This document shows positions 13,515-60,672 of a DNA stretch of 64,000 bases, piece by piece; position 1 is the stretch's first letter, and every line of letters starts with the position of its first letter. Location: positions 3,720,001 to 3,784,000 of the forward strand of contig CM024168.1 in NCBI GenBank assembly GCA_013433145.1, written 5' to 3'. The notes under the pieces are model-generated. The model made no database searches. It saw only the letters and a list, made by a program, of their open reading frames with translations, and was not told the DNA's origin. Origin of the DNA: Ascaris suum. Taxonomy: Eukaryota; Nematoda; Chromadorea; Rhabditida; Ascarididae. Position numbers and translations under genes: made by a program.

Positions 13515-16500
13515 CAACAGTGAGAATTATTCCTCTTGTAATGGTGAAAAAACCTCCAGCCGTAAAAGAAAATGGAGAAGCGTTGACTCTCGTCGCAAAG
13601 AATTCTATTATACTCTGAAAAAAAGTAATGATTAACAGCAATGCTCACGATATTTCACCTATTTCTTCTATATCTGCAATATTCTATTGTAAAAAAAAGA
13701 AACAAAAGGTCGCAAAAATCGCCTTACATTAAATCTCTGAAATTTATCATTGGTATCGAGTTGAAAAGTCAACGAATAACAAAACATATAAATTGAAGTT
13801 AAGCTTCGCACATTTTGATTCAATTTTTAAATCGTTTCAGTTAAAATTCATTAAAATTTGATAGATTATCATTTAAAATTTAAGCTAAAATATCAGTGAA
13901 ATAGTTCGTCGTTTTGCCTTTTTCATTATAACAATCATCGACTTTAAAGATATCAAACTAATGCGGATTTATTGCTCTCTCATTTTTCTTTCCCCAAAAA
14001 TTCTTTGAATATTGCGAAAATTTCAATGGTATTTTCGAGTGAATCCGGCGATCCTATTCACATTTATGTAGAAATATAATATTGCGAAAGTTCTCTCCTC
14101 TCTTTTAAACTACTCGGAAATCCCGTTATAGAAAGAATCCTATCCTGAAACACAACTCTGTGAAGTATACGGTGGTTATCAACAACATTACAGGAAAGTG
14201 TTACATAGTGGTTATTAGTGAAAGATTAATTTCATGATGGCAGCGAACTAGCAATATCCGTATAATTGTTTTCAACGAAATACAAACCGTAAAGAGATAT
14301 ACAACAATAACATATTTATAACTTACAATTAATGCATAGTTCTGCTTCTCAACCATCAAATTATTATATATTCGGAAAGCGGTGTTTGCAATTTCGGCAC
14401 TCTGAAATAAAAAACTGTCTTCTCTCCTAGTTTTTTGTTGTTCATCCGAAAAGTTTGATGGTCTAAAAATAACTCCTCTCCAAACGATATAGCAGCCTTT
14501 TAAAAAAAACATCGATAACTAAAACAATGCTGATTGAGAAAGCGGAGAATGGCCAACGTTGTAAGCCTAATGAGCTAAAAACAATTCATCTTTATTCTGC
14601 CACTTGAGAAATTGCTAAAGCGTTGATAGTTTTTCAGTTGGCAGAAAAAAAACACCATCAAACGAATCTAATGGTGCTAAAGTTTGGAAGGGAAAATGGT
14701 ATAAGACGAATTCTCATTAAATAACACAAATATTAATATTTTCTAAATTATTGTTCTCATTATTGCAAAATATACATAAAAACCTACACTTAAACAATAA
14801 AGTCTTTAAAGTATAAACGAGGAAAAGAAGTCAATGAAGAATTAAATGGTTCGAAAATTTTTTCGAGATTTACAACTGCGAAACAATAGATTACTCCATT
14901 TTCGATTGTCAATTACGAATTTGCAAAAGTCTCTCAAAAACATAAAAGTTGATTGCGATGATGCCCTATGTGAAAAATCAAAGGATGTTCAATTGTGGAG
15001 ATAAAAACGTTGATGAAGGCTCAACTCTTTGAAAATTTGATCAACAAGAGATTTGCGTACGAATTCTAGTCGATGCTTTTACTCCTCTTATTTCGACTGC
15101 CACCTCTATGGAAATTTATCAGCGCACATTAATTGATATTGGTGGAGATATATATATTGAAGAACTGATCCAAGTAGACAATTAGACAATTATGCGGTTA
15201 AATAACTGCATCACATAGATTACCTTCGTATAGATAAGAGGCGATTAAAGAACGACGTAGAAACGAAAACAATATATTTATATAGGAATCGAATGCTTAC
15301 TTCTTCGAGAAGCTTTACTGCCGGAATTGTAAATAATAAAAATAGAAATAGAATATGAACGCTCCAAAACGCAAGAGTTGCAATTTCGAGCCATGTTAAA
15401 CGCGAATCGCAACGTTGTTGAAATGCGACATAGAGATTAAAGCAGAGCATTGGCACAGAAATGACCACCACACAGAAATGGACATACGAAAACTGGCTAT
15501 TGACAACGTTCACCGCATCTCGAAGCGACTACAAATATACGAAATTAAGCATTTCTATTAAACTAGCATCATACCGATCGGCCGCTCCAACTTCACTGAC
15601 CATAGTCATAATATTAAAGGTCATAACATCAACCATAACATTAAAAGCAGATCTAGTTATCAGCCATCAAGTCACCATAAAGAAATACGTATGTCCTATC
15701 GCATACGAGTCATCAACACATAGAAAGGAACCTAGCCATATCAAGCTTTGCTCGACTTATCTCATTACAGTCGATACTGTGTAACCGCTAAAATTCGCAA
15801 ATGCACTACCTGGAAGCGGTCCTGGAAATAGCCAACTCGTTGAATTGCTTCATCTGCTGATGTGCTGAAAACCAGGTTAAGAATGAATGATCATAGCTGA
15901 GGCATATAGTAAAAATATGCAGCTATGACGTTTGAATGAAGTGGGAAGAGATGGAGGGGAGCAGTGATTTCAGTAGTTTTCTGTAAGCGATGTCTCATGA
16001 ATTACCTTCATAAATATTAAATAAAATAGCTAAAATATGAAATGAACATTTAAATTTCTTGGTGGCACTCAACCATTTGATGCATTCAAAATGATATATA
16101 TTGCGAAGCGCAAATCCTATCGCTGATGCATTCCAATAATGTTGCATCATTTCATTAATCCTCTATATACACATAAAATAATTTATATTTTATAATAATA
16201 TTAAATATAAGAAATTATAGATATCAATGAAAAAAAAAAGAAATGAAAAGGCTAACCCATTAGATTCGATGCATTCGTCTTTCATATGTTTAACGAGCAC
16301 CTGTGTACTACGACTGAGTACGTGGCAACATATAATGAAAATTGCAGCACACATCATGATAGCACATTCACCGATGAACAATACATAAAGATCGATGACA
16401 AGCGATTGCTTAGTGAATAATGGCGACAGGTAAAGTACCTCATCGAATCCCATTAACAACACTAAAGAGAAATACATATTTCTATTGTGGCAATCACCCA

Positions 16501-19369
16501 GGCATCTACCAAAAACAAGTTACAGTTACCAGTAATAAGATTCCATAATGTTGCGACGTTCAATGTTTACAAAATTCTGTCATGAATCAAGGCAATTGAC
16601 CTGAAAAGAAGAAATTCCGGAAGTGATTTTTCAGTGATAGTCACGAAAACATTGTATTTAAAAAATTTGCATTTAAAATTCATCCATGAATTCAAGGACG
16701 ACTTCGAAATCACTGCCATTTTAGGCATTACAGCGGTTGTCATTGTGGCATTGCAATTCAAAATCTTAATTTTCTTCGCAGAGAGAAAAGATGAGTGACG
16801 AGGAAACTGATTGCTTTCTTTGGATACTTCACGATATTGGGGAAACGAGGAAGAAAGAGAAGGAGCAGTGGCGCGGCTAATCGCTATGATTTATTAAATA
16901 TTGAAGGAATTTCAAAAACGCCTCACCTCTTCCTTAATATCTACTAAAAGACTCAAGTCTATTAAGCACTTCCAATATTTGATTAATATCAAAATACAGT
17001 ATCATGAATCGTTCGTTGTGTGCCATTGGTGCAGTGATCAAACAAAGTAAACATTGGCAATCGGTAGTACTGTTGGCATTCGAGAGCGTGGTCGGTGAGG
17101 GAATGTGAACGATATTCAAGGGCTTAAATTATACAGTATAAGCGGAAATGGTGCAGTTTGACGCGCCACTCATATACGAGTTTTAAATGCAAGTAACACC
17201 GTAGAGATTGTCCTGCAACCATGCGATGGCGTCATCGCCCACTAGCTTTTGGTATCGGAAATGCCTCGTTCGCTCAGCATCACTGTGCAGTTTTTTCAGC
17301 TGTTAGTGGTGTTTCGCTTTGGTATCATGTGCTCTCGAGACATCGGACAAAGCCCTTCGCTTAATATTCGGGAACACTGCAACACTCCCTTGGCTACTGT
17401 CGAAAAAACCTAATCCATAATATCGCAACTTCATTCAATAAACTAAATAACCTACATTTTCGTCGTTGTCCTGTACCATGCCATGCTGATTTTGAAGCCA
17501 TAGATGCGAATTCTCGCTGGTCTAGGGGAACTGGACGAAATTCAAAATTAGCGGCTTCTGGAACCTCAGAAATTGAGTGAGATCCAAAATGTCTCGATGT
17601 CCCGAAGCTCCCAAATTTAAGGCCTCGAAGGTCGGGAAACCTACAAGAAATTTCCCCTACCCCCCTAAACGAAATATTATGTAGTGTTAACACTAGTCGA
17701 CAATATTCATCATTCCCGCTAGGAAAATAGATACGTAGAATGTGATTGATGCGATCGCCCAATAGATTAGAAGAGGGAAATAAATAACCCACAAAAAATA
17801 TTTGAAGATGGAAAAGAGAGAACTGACCTGCATTCGATGCGACGATTAACATGCAAACAGCTATTACGAATAATACGAGTACAGCTGAGAATATACGAAT
17901 TTTGCGAGCTTCATTCATGCCGCGATCATATTGTGCCATTTCACGCATTACCGTTAGGTGAATTTCGTGTAAATGAGGTCCGATTCGAAAAAGATACATC
18001 GATGCGAGTGTACCACTGCAATTTGTTGCAAAACCTTGTCTCCAATGAATGTGATTTTGCTGATGGGGGCCGAATTTGCTCGTTAGACTTGAATTTGAAT
18101 GATAAGGTGATTGAGAAGGAGAGGAGGGAAAAGTCGAAATTCCAGGGTGGCTGAAATTATGGACAGATTATGCAAAAGTGGGAGAGAGTTTTATGAGAGC
18201 TCTATCTAATTTAAGCGAGGATAAGAAAATTGAATTTGAGAAAAGACACATTGGAGTTGTAATAAGACATTTACGGTATTGGAGAAAGAATTCAATTTCG
18301 CTTAAATTGCACTTTAGTCAAAGGCAGTGGATAAGGAAGTTACATTTTGAAAGGAGGATGAAATCCCATAACGCTTCAAGTAGCAAAATTCGAGGGCTTT
18401 CTTGCTTTACATTTGCCAAAGAATGAAAGTCCGTTCGATTGCAAGCAATTCCGAGATGTTCATTTCACATCACACAAAAATTGCAAGCATCATGCTATGC
18501 AATCGCCTAGGGGAATATGCTGAGGATGGACGAAAGCTTGGAATCTTACGTCCTTCATCCTATTCTTAAAACGTAGTGGTGATTCAGTAGCTCTTTAGAC
18601 GAGTGGTGATAGTGGCACAACGAAAGAGACATTCTGTAGGAAACGGTGTTTGCGAACCTGCAGAGGTAGATGGCGCTGATAAGTGCAGCAGCAGTTTGAA
18701 CGGTGAGCACGTTTAATTGCACTAAGGTTATTCTTCTGAACGTCGCAATGCACTGCAATCGTTTTGCAAAACATTTTACACTCACAGTGAGTTTCTTTAT
18801 GGATAGGTATATTGGTTAGTAAAAGTGAATGCAATTATATGTTTCTATCATATCTCATGGAAGACAGGCACTAATGCCACCGAGATCGTAAACAGCAGGG
18901 AAAAGCAGAACATCGGGAAATTTCCTTCCTTCTCTCTCCCACCTCTGACCCCCTCCCCACGTAATTCAGTTTTTGAATTTTTATTCTTTTATCACACAGT
19001 AGTATAACAGATACAAGACCGTACAATGAAGAAGTGCATATTTGGGCATTAACGCTATCTTTAATCATTCATCCAAACAGTTTATCCGTTACAAAAAGAG
19101 CATTCATTCTTTCTCTACGCATTTTATTGTTTTCTTTTAGTAATTTCGCTGTTGCATTCTCAGAATAATTAAGCGAGCTTTCTATAATGTAAAGGACTTA
19201 CCTGGACCGCGATAATCAACAAATTGTAAATGATAAGCGCAGCTTTGAGTGGTTTGATCATCGTAATATGGTAGATGCCAACAATCCGCATGAAAGCGAA
19301 TGCAGGTGACATAACTACACTCAGGTAGTTGCTGACGTGTATTTGTCCTTCCGGTGTGCTTGTATCCAT
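13515..19369 (-). CDS. Gustatory-receptor-family 7TM protein (GUR/LITE-1-like), 3' exon unresolved
   Basis: Predicted seven-transmembrane receptor of the invertebrate Gr superfamily, which in nematodes includes LITE-1, GUR and EGL-47 types (taste or light sensing). Eight exons with matching phases: 19369-19202, 18752-18658, 18015-17828, 16461-16257,15864-15810, 15528-15301, 14401-14327, 13614-13515; 1,114 nt, about 371 residues. Hydrophobic segments: TM1 (AALIIYNLLIIAV), TM2 (TVQTAAALISAIYLC), TM3 (SAVLVLFVIAVCMLIVA), TM4 (LYVLFIGECAIMMCAAIFII), TM5 (FSYVHFCVVVISVPMLCF), TM6 (TLAFWSVHILFLFLLFTI). The exon at 13614-13515 ends NASPFSFTAGGFFTITRGII, the block that precedes TM7 in Gr proteins. 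The remaining TM7 residues need one more exon with two overhang bases. The start ATG (19369) directly follows an AG on the minus strand (GACGTCAG). The junction from 17828 to 16461 is phase-correct but gives a short second extracellular loop. The family call is good; the ligand is unknown. Confidence -1.
15810..15864 (-). CDS. 55-nt micro-exon of the gustatory-receptor gene
   Basis: A short exon between TTTTCAG (ends 15865) and CAG|gtagtg. It has one overhang base then 18 codons (TSADEAIQRVGYFQDRFQ) and restores frame between the exon ending at 16257 (phase 2) and the one starting at 15528 (phase 0). Without it the two neighbours do not join in frame. It encodes part of the cytoplasmic loop between TM4 and TM5. 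Confidence -1.
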
Positions 19370-20984
19370 CTGACGTCCATCTAAATCCGATTACTGTCTA
19401 CACTCATTGTCCTCACGCCTCACAAGAGCATATGGACAAACTTTTCCTGCGATTTCCTCTCCATACTGGTCCATAACACTTGTGATCGATAAAAACAATT
19501 GAAGTTTCTGATAGAAACACATAAGAACGTTGAATCTTAGCAGAATTAATTTAGGAGAAAATCGTTGAAAAATGGAAAACCTTTTGTGCCTAATTGGCGC
19601 GAATTTTTGCAACAATTCAGTCCAGTAAGTGTGGCTGAAAATTAGAGTAGATTATCCATTGCGTCATCCAAATCCCATTGTTGAATTTATCCTCTTTTCG
19701 GTATCGAATCGCTCTTTGCCAGTCAGTTGACAGAAGTTCTCTCTCGATTCCAGGATTTTAGTGCAGAAAACGATCATATAGAGGAGTGTACAGTATGTGA
19801 GTGAATTGTAGACAAAATTTTGAATTTCAGTGGTATCATACAGCGTATATATGTTGGGAATAAAAAAGACTGTCGTATTGACTTCTGCGAGAGAGTGTGT
19901 CTGCAGATAGCGAAGACACCTTGATCATTTCACAGATGCTGCTTAATGATGTTTCCGGCTCATCCATACTCGTGGCAAGAAAATCCACACCTCACACTTT
20001 GCTCTAAATTACAAGCTTTTGAGTTCTTCAACAGAAAATTAGTAGTCCAGCTTGCCGGAGAAATTTTAACGTGAGGGAAATGACGAATTTGAGGGAATAG
20101 TGCAATGGAGGAACGGAAGTCTATGTGAACTCCGTCTTCAGGAAGAAGATTTTATTTAAATAGGCGAAAGGGAAGAATTGAACTTGACGGTATTGATTTA
20201 TTGCTTTTTGCATATTTATGGTCTTATCACTCAAAATAAGATAAATAAATCTAAATATAGACATAAACGGCAAAAAGCCCGCTGCACTATGTGAATGCTT
20301 GAAGAAAGATTTTAGAAAACATTTGCAGCACACATATTCGATAGGTGGCAATAAGTCACGTAATATCCCACAACGATTGCTTTTCATAAAGGAATTCGTG
20401 AAGAGAACTTCATTGGTAAGAAAATTCCACTCTGTTTTCTGCTCAAGTCGTTAAGGGCGTTCATCGCGTTTAAGGACTCCTTCCTCTTTCTTTCTCCTAT
20501 TCTCCTTATTCACCCTCATCGCTTCATGACAAATAACGTGTCCGGCTTTTTTTTGAAGATGTTCCATATCTCTTCACATTGCGGCCATCCCGATAGCTTT
20601 CACCTAATCCCAAATTGTCCTTTGCAGCCCAACTGTGGCCGAAAATTGCATCCCATAGCATAGAAAGCATCATTTTGCTATCCTCAGCAATGAACACTTT
20701 CTAAAATCATGCTGCGATTGAGTGCGCAATATGATCTACATGCCAAATTACCCATCTCTATAATTTATAATCCATACAAGAGTTGCTATAATCGCATCTG
20801 GCATAAACATAACGGTGGGATTTCCGTATTATCAATCGAAATACTGCACTGAGTATTTCTAGGTGTTCTACACTGAATTCTGTGCATTTCTTTTAATCGT
20901 TAACGTGAATGCTTAATTTTTTCCCTTGTTGAGGTAAAATGGATTGTTGCATAACAGATGTAAAGCAGTACCATATGTGTTTAC

Positions 20985-21134
20985 TTGTTGAGAATGTCGA
21001 CCATTTGCGGGAGTGATAGGAAGAGGATGACTTCGTGATAGTGGTGTTAACGATAGCATGCTTGATATGTTGTTCGTAGCTCTGAAAACACTACTGATGC
21101 GAATTGTTTTCGTTTTTTTACCACCGTTTATCAT
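20985..21134 (-). CDS. Orphan exon candidate, Ser/Pro-rich
   Basis: Unassigned. A minus-strand open frame starts at ATG 21134 and can end at a donor-like CAACAA|gtaaac (20985). It contains an internal TTTTCAG acceptor-like site (near 21083), after which the frame reads ATNNISSMLSLTPLSRSHPL. Composition is plausible for a disordered protein segment, but no partner exon or family was identified. Confidence -1.
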
Positions 21135-22353
21135 CGCTTCCTTCTACCCACCCAAATGACCATCCACTTATTGCCTATTTGCATTTTATATGGCACTCTT
21201 CATATAGGTGAGCACGAAGAATGAAAAACTAGTTGAAAAATTGACATGCAAAGTTTTCATTTGGTCTACGGTGAAGATTATCGCTTTCAAAGATGTTCTT
21301 TTATGGCGTTTAAGTTTTCAATGTTATTTATTTTGAGATCGATCCTAGCATTTTTTTTTTCGATTATAGACGCAAATATATACGGAGATTGACTCTTATC
21401 TTATTCGTTTCAAAAAATCGCCATAGACGTAACGCCACAATACACTTTGTAAAATACATTCATTTTTTTTTCGCACAATTGAAATTAGAATATCTATAAG
21501 ATAAATATGCAAATTTAGGATTGGCATTTTATGAATCGCATAATTGATTGCTGAAAATCTCATGGATTTAACATGATGTGAAAGTTTACAACGCTGAAAA
21601 GAGAATTCATAAAACGATTTGTTCGATAGGTTGAATCTACAAATTGTAATTCCTTCTCGCCCTTTTTCGTGGAACAATTCAAGTGAAATTGTTGAGGAAT
21701 TGAGCATCAAAAAGGGGTTTCATTGACCTAAGAAGCAGTTCAACCGATTACAATTATTTGAAGCGGAAAAGAGGTGATCGTTGAGGAGGAATCGACTCAG
21801 TCAAATGCAGGCGGCATATTAGTGCGCTTTGCGTAGCAACGCTCACACAGTCGAAACAATGCTCACAGCAACGCTATAAGCATCACATCGCTCACTACAT
21901 TCTACTCAACAAAAATATGCGACTCTAAGTCGTAGAGTATCAGCCACCGGAAATTGTACTATTCACTTAACTTCGATATTTTTATATGCATTTGATGACG
22001 CTTCACCACAACGCCAATTCCGTTGCTCAGTAAATGTCGTTGAAGTGTTGACAGCATTGCTGACCGCAGTTCTGTTGATCTAGCTCTGGTTCAGATATGG
22101 TTGCATAAATAAATGCTGACCAACTTGTCTTTGCAAACCCGTGTTGTGCATAAGTTGTAAATTTTTTCGAGTTCATTAACCCTGGGGAGTTTTGGAACCT
22201 AATAAATTATCGCCAGATTTTAAGAGCTCAGAATTCCCAATGGAAGGTTCAATTCCACGGCTGAAAGCAACTAGCGATGTACTCTTCTCTACTTCATTCA
22301 AAATGTTGAATTCTTACCAGAGATGTAGGCTCTTTTCGTGGATATAAAGTACT

Positions 22354-22570
22354 TACTACTACTTATAACATATAACAAAAGCTATTATCCATTCATAGTG
22401 TTCTTGGTGATGTTCTGCCCACTCTGCAGCGTCTTCCTCTTTACGATCATCTTCCTGCCATTCCTTACACTTTTTGTACTCACTAAACATCGAGATAAAT
22501 TCATCTACATGGCGTTTAGGTTTCATAGATCGCAACCATCTATGTGCTCCATGCCAAAGCCGCTCTCTCA
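22354..22570 (-). CDS. Orphan exon candidate, highly charged
   Basis: Unassigned. The minus frame from about 22570 to a TAG near 22354 reads a Trp/His/Glu/Lys-rich segment (for example KPKRHVDEFISMFSEYKKC and EEDAAEWAEHHQEHYEW). The plus-strand frame over the same bases is hydrophobic and probably its shadow. A donor-like A|gtgagtac lies inside at about 22467. Just upstream another open stretch (GAMVACSNSSGVFVAAHC, about 22600-22675) ends at GCA|gtaaga, but only about 29 nt would separate the two, too short for a normal intron. Could be a decayed gene or transposon piece. Confidence -1.
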
Positions 22571-25013
22571 GCTTACATCAATCGCTCGAATCTATCTTAC
22601 TGCCCCATACGATGTTACAATACAGTGCGCAGCCACAAATACTCCACTACTGTTTGAACAGGCAACCATAGCACCTTAAAGATGCGGTCTCATCTCCTTC
22701 GCTCAGGTTTATTTACACACCATACTACCCAACCCTCCTCGTCCTCCCCTTTGACTGTGCTAATAAAGTAGAGTAAAGTCTTACAGAGTCGTCTACGTGA
22801 CCATTTTCCAAGCCACCTCCTATCTGTGGAATTCTAGAGCGCTGTTCCCCTCAGAAATGTGAAAGGAACGTTTTCAACTATGGAAAGATTACAGCACCAC
22901 CGAACTCGCTGATTCCGTAGGATAAAACACTAGAAGTGCATAGCATTTGTGTACACATACTTATGCACCATGCAGAAATGCTTCTTCTGTAACTCGAATT
23001 CCTTCAATAACTCAACTAAACAAATTGCGATGACGGTTTCTTATGACTGAGGAAATTCTCCTTTTTATGATGAATAATGAAAGCTAGTTTCTTCAAATAT
23101 AAAGTACGATTCAGCAACATATATATTCTTTTACTAATATTAATAGCAGCGGTAACAGCATAAGAAATATTTGTGCCATTATTGTCGTAATCCATTTGCT
23201 TAGATGGCCGATATTGTCCCCTTTTATCTGCATCTATTCATATACATTTTATCAAAAGCTTTATAACGACGATAAAGAGGTAAAACAGTAACAGCGAAAA
23301 TGTAACTGCAAACGCCATAAAAATAGACTCATAAAGAAAATAGATAACGCAAAGAAATGCATGTACATTTGCGATGTTGAGTTCAGAGAAAAACGATTAC
23401 AATACCTGCAAGTTTCTACACCCAATGATAGCTAAATTGATGCATAACTAAGCCAGTGATCCTTATCAGTCGCCGATGTTCGAATCATACCACTTGCACG
23501 CTCAAATCACGGCTTGTTTTCTTATTCTTTCAATTGCCAAAATATTTCATATACAACAAAGAGACGAGAAAAAAAAAACGAGGGAGTTATACAATCGGCG
23601 ATTGACATTCTCTGCTAAGCAAACAGTTCGAGTGCTTTATAAGCATATAGGTATGGCAATATAGAATAGAATAGATATAAGTTAGAACAAAATAGAATAG
23701 AAAACTTTTGTATAACTACAACGAAAATAGAGAATTTAATTGAACGCTCGAAACACAACGTTACGTAATAAATTGGGGCCGAGATACTCGCAAAGACCAT
23801 TACCCTCATAGTTTTCACCTCATTTCATTTCAATAATCGAAGGATTCACGTTTCATTGAAGATATCATCTAGCCAGAATATGAAATTAATTCACGACCCT
23901 ACATAAAAACTTCACATAGTACAAGCGGTCATCATCGCAGAAATAACCTCTTTGTTCGGCAAGGAACAGATTGCCAAAATCCAAACCATATATAACTGAT
24001 TATATTGGATTCAATCAAACCAAAACGAACGAATCACTGAAAATGGATGATATTCGTTTTCAGGTCAATTGAATTACTTCAGCGAAATATATTCAACGTT
24101 AATGAAAATATTTCTTTGCAAATCCCATAAATAGATTCTAGGCCAATTTTACTTAGAAAATCACAATGAAAAGCGGAGAAATAGCAGCAGCAGCAGTAGC
24201 AACAACAACGATAACAATACCACCACAATGGAACTTAAGCCTTTACGGAACGAATCCCTTTGTTGGGTATAGTTCAAAAACACTAACATAATACGTCAAA
24301 ATTCCATTTACATATCACAACAAACTTCTAACGAAGACTAAAATCACAATTTCAGTCCTGAAAGGCACCTTCTACTATCAAGTAACCTAATGTACAAATC
24401 AAATCTAATAGATATATACGACAAGTGGTCTCGACTGCCCCACACCTGCCTCTTTCACGTTTCTTTTACGAAGGATGGAAAATTCTCCTCCCGCCTCTCA
24501 CACAAATTTTTAGGAAGAACAAAGGCGCAATTTTCCGAATCACATTAGCAAATCTACATCAAGAAAAATGCCAACAGAAAATTCCATCCTCAAATCCTCC
24601 GAGGACGCGAAAACTGCCCGGGAACTGGAAAACGCAAAAATTGAAAGAGCAGCAATTAATAATTTCAGACGTCGGAGGTGCCCTTCAAGTATTCAGATTT
24701 CTTTTGTTTGTTCACATCGGATTTCTCGAACACCCCCTCTCTTTAAAACTCTCAAAGGGGATAAAAAATTAAACATCTCGTATCCAATCCAACTAGGTGT
24801 GTACACGAGTGGCTGACGGCAAACAGCGACTCGTCGTCTTTTAATCCTTTCAAGAATTTTTGTTGAAAAGAAGTCATGATGGACACTCATCTTCATCAGC
24901 ATTGGAAACTGGCTGATGAAAAAACAACATTGCAGCTTTAGACTATAACACAGACACCAGACACTCTAATAAAACGATTACCCGTAGCAAAGTCAAAAAG
25001 GTTTAACGTGATA

Positions 25014-60617
<35,604 letters not shown>

Positions 60618-60672
60618 TCTGTCAGTGGAACTTTTTGTCAGCTTCTTCTTGTTGGATTTGTTCGTAGAAAAA

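Larger units (their letters stand above)
19370..25013. other. Intergenic region between gustatory receptor and chd-1
   Basis: Mostly AT-rich. It holds two weak minus-strand coding candidates (about 20985-21134 and 22354-22570), listed separately. The right end (about 24840-25013) is the likely chd-1 3' UTR; a minus-strand ATTAAA (plus-strand TTTAAT at 24840-24845) is a possible poly(A) signal about 170 nt after the stop. A CAG-rich cluster (AGCAGCAGCAGTAGCAACAA) is at about 24184. Confidence -1.

Noticed and set aside
15461..15784. 107-codon plus-strand open frame
   Set aside because: It overlaps the TM5/TM6 exon of the gustatory-receptor gene on the other strand and has no family resemblance.
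16530..16600. Extra exon of the gustatory-receptor gene between TTTTCAG and ACTG|gtaact
   Set aside because: Its frame joins the next exon in phase (NVATLWNLIT) but contains an in-frame TAA at 16569-16567. The direct join 17828 to 16461 is also in phase and has no stop, so the simpler model was kept; if this exon is real the gene is disrupted.
16934..17119. 61-codon minus frame in the gustatory-receptor gene
   Set aside because: No hydrophobic segment, no splice pair with fitting phase, and it is not needed to keep the frame.
22338..22679. 113-codon hydrophobic plus-strand open frame
   Set aside because: The opposite strand of the same bases reads a charged, more protein-like sequence; the hydrophobic frame is probably its shadow and has no splice or start support.
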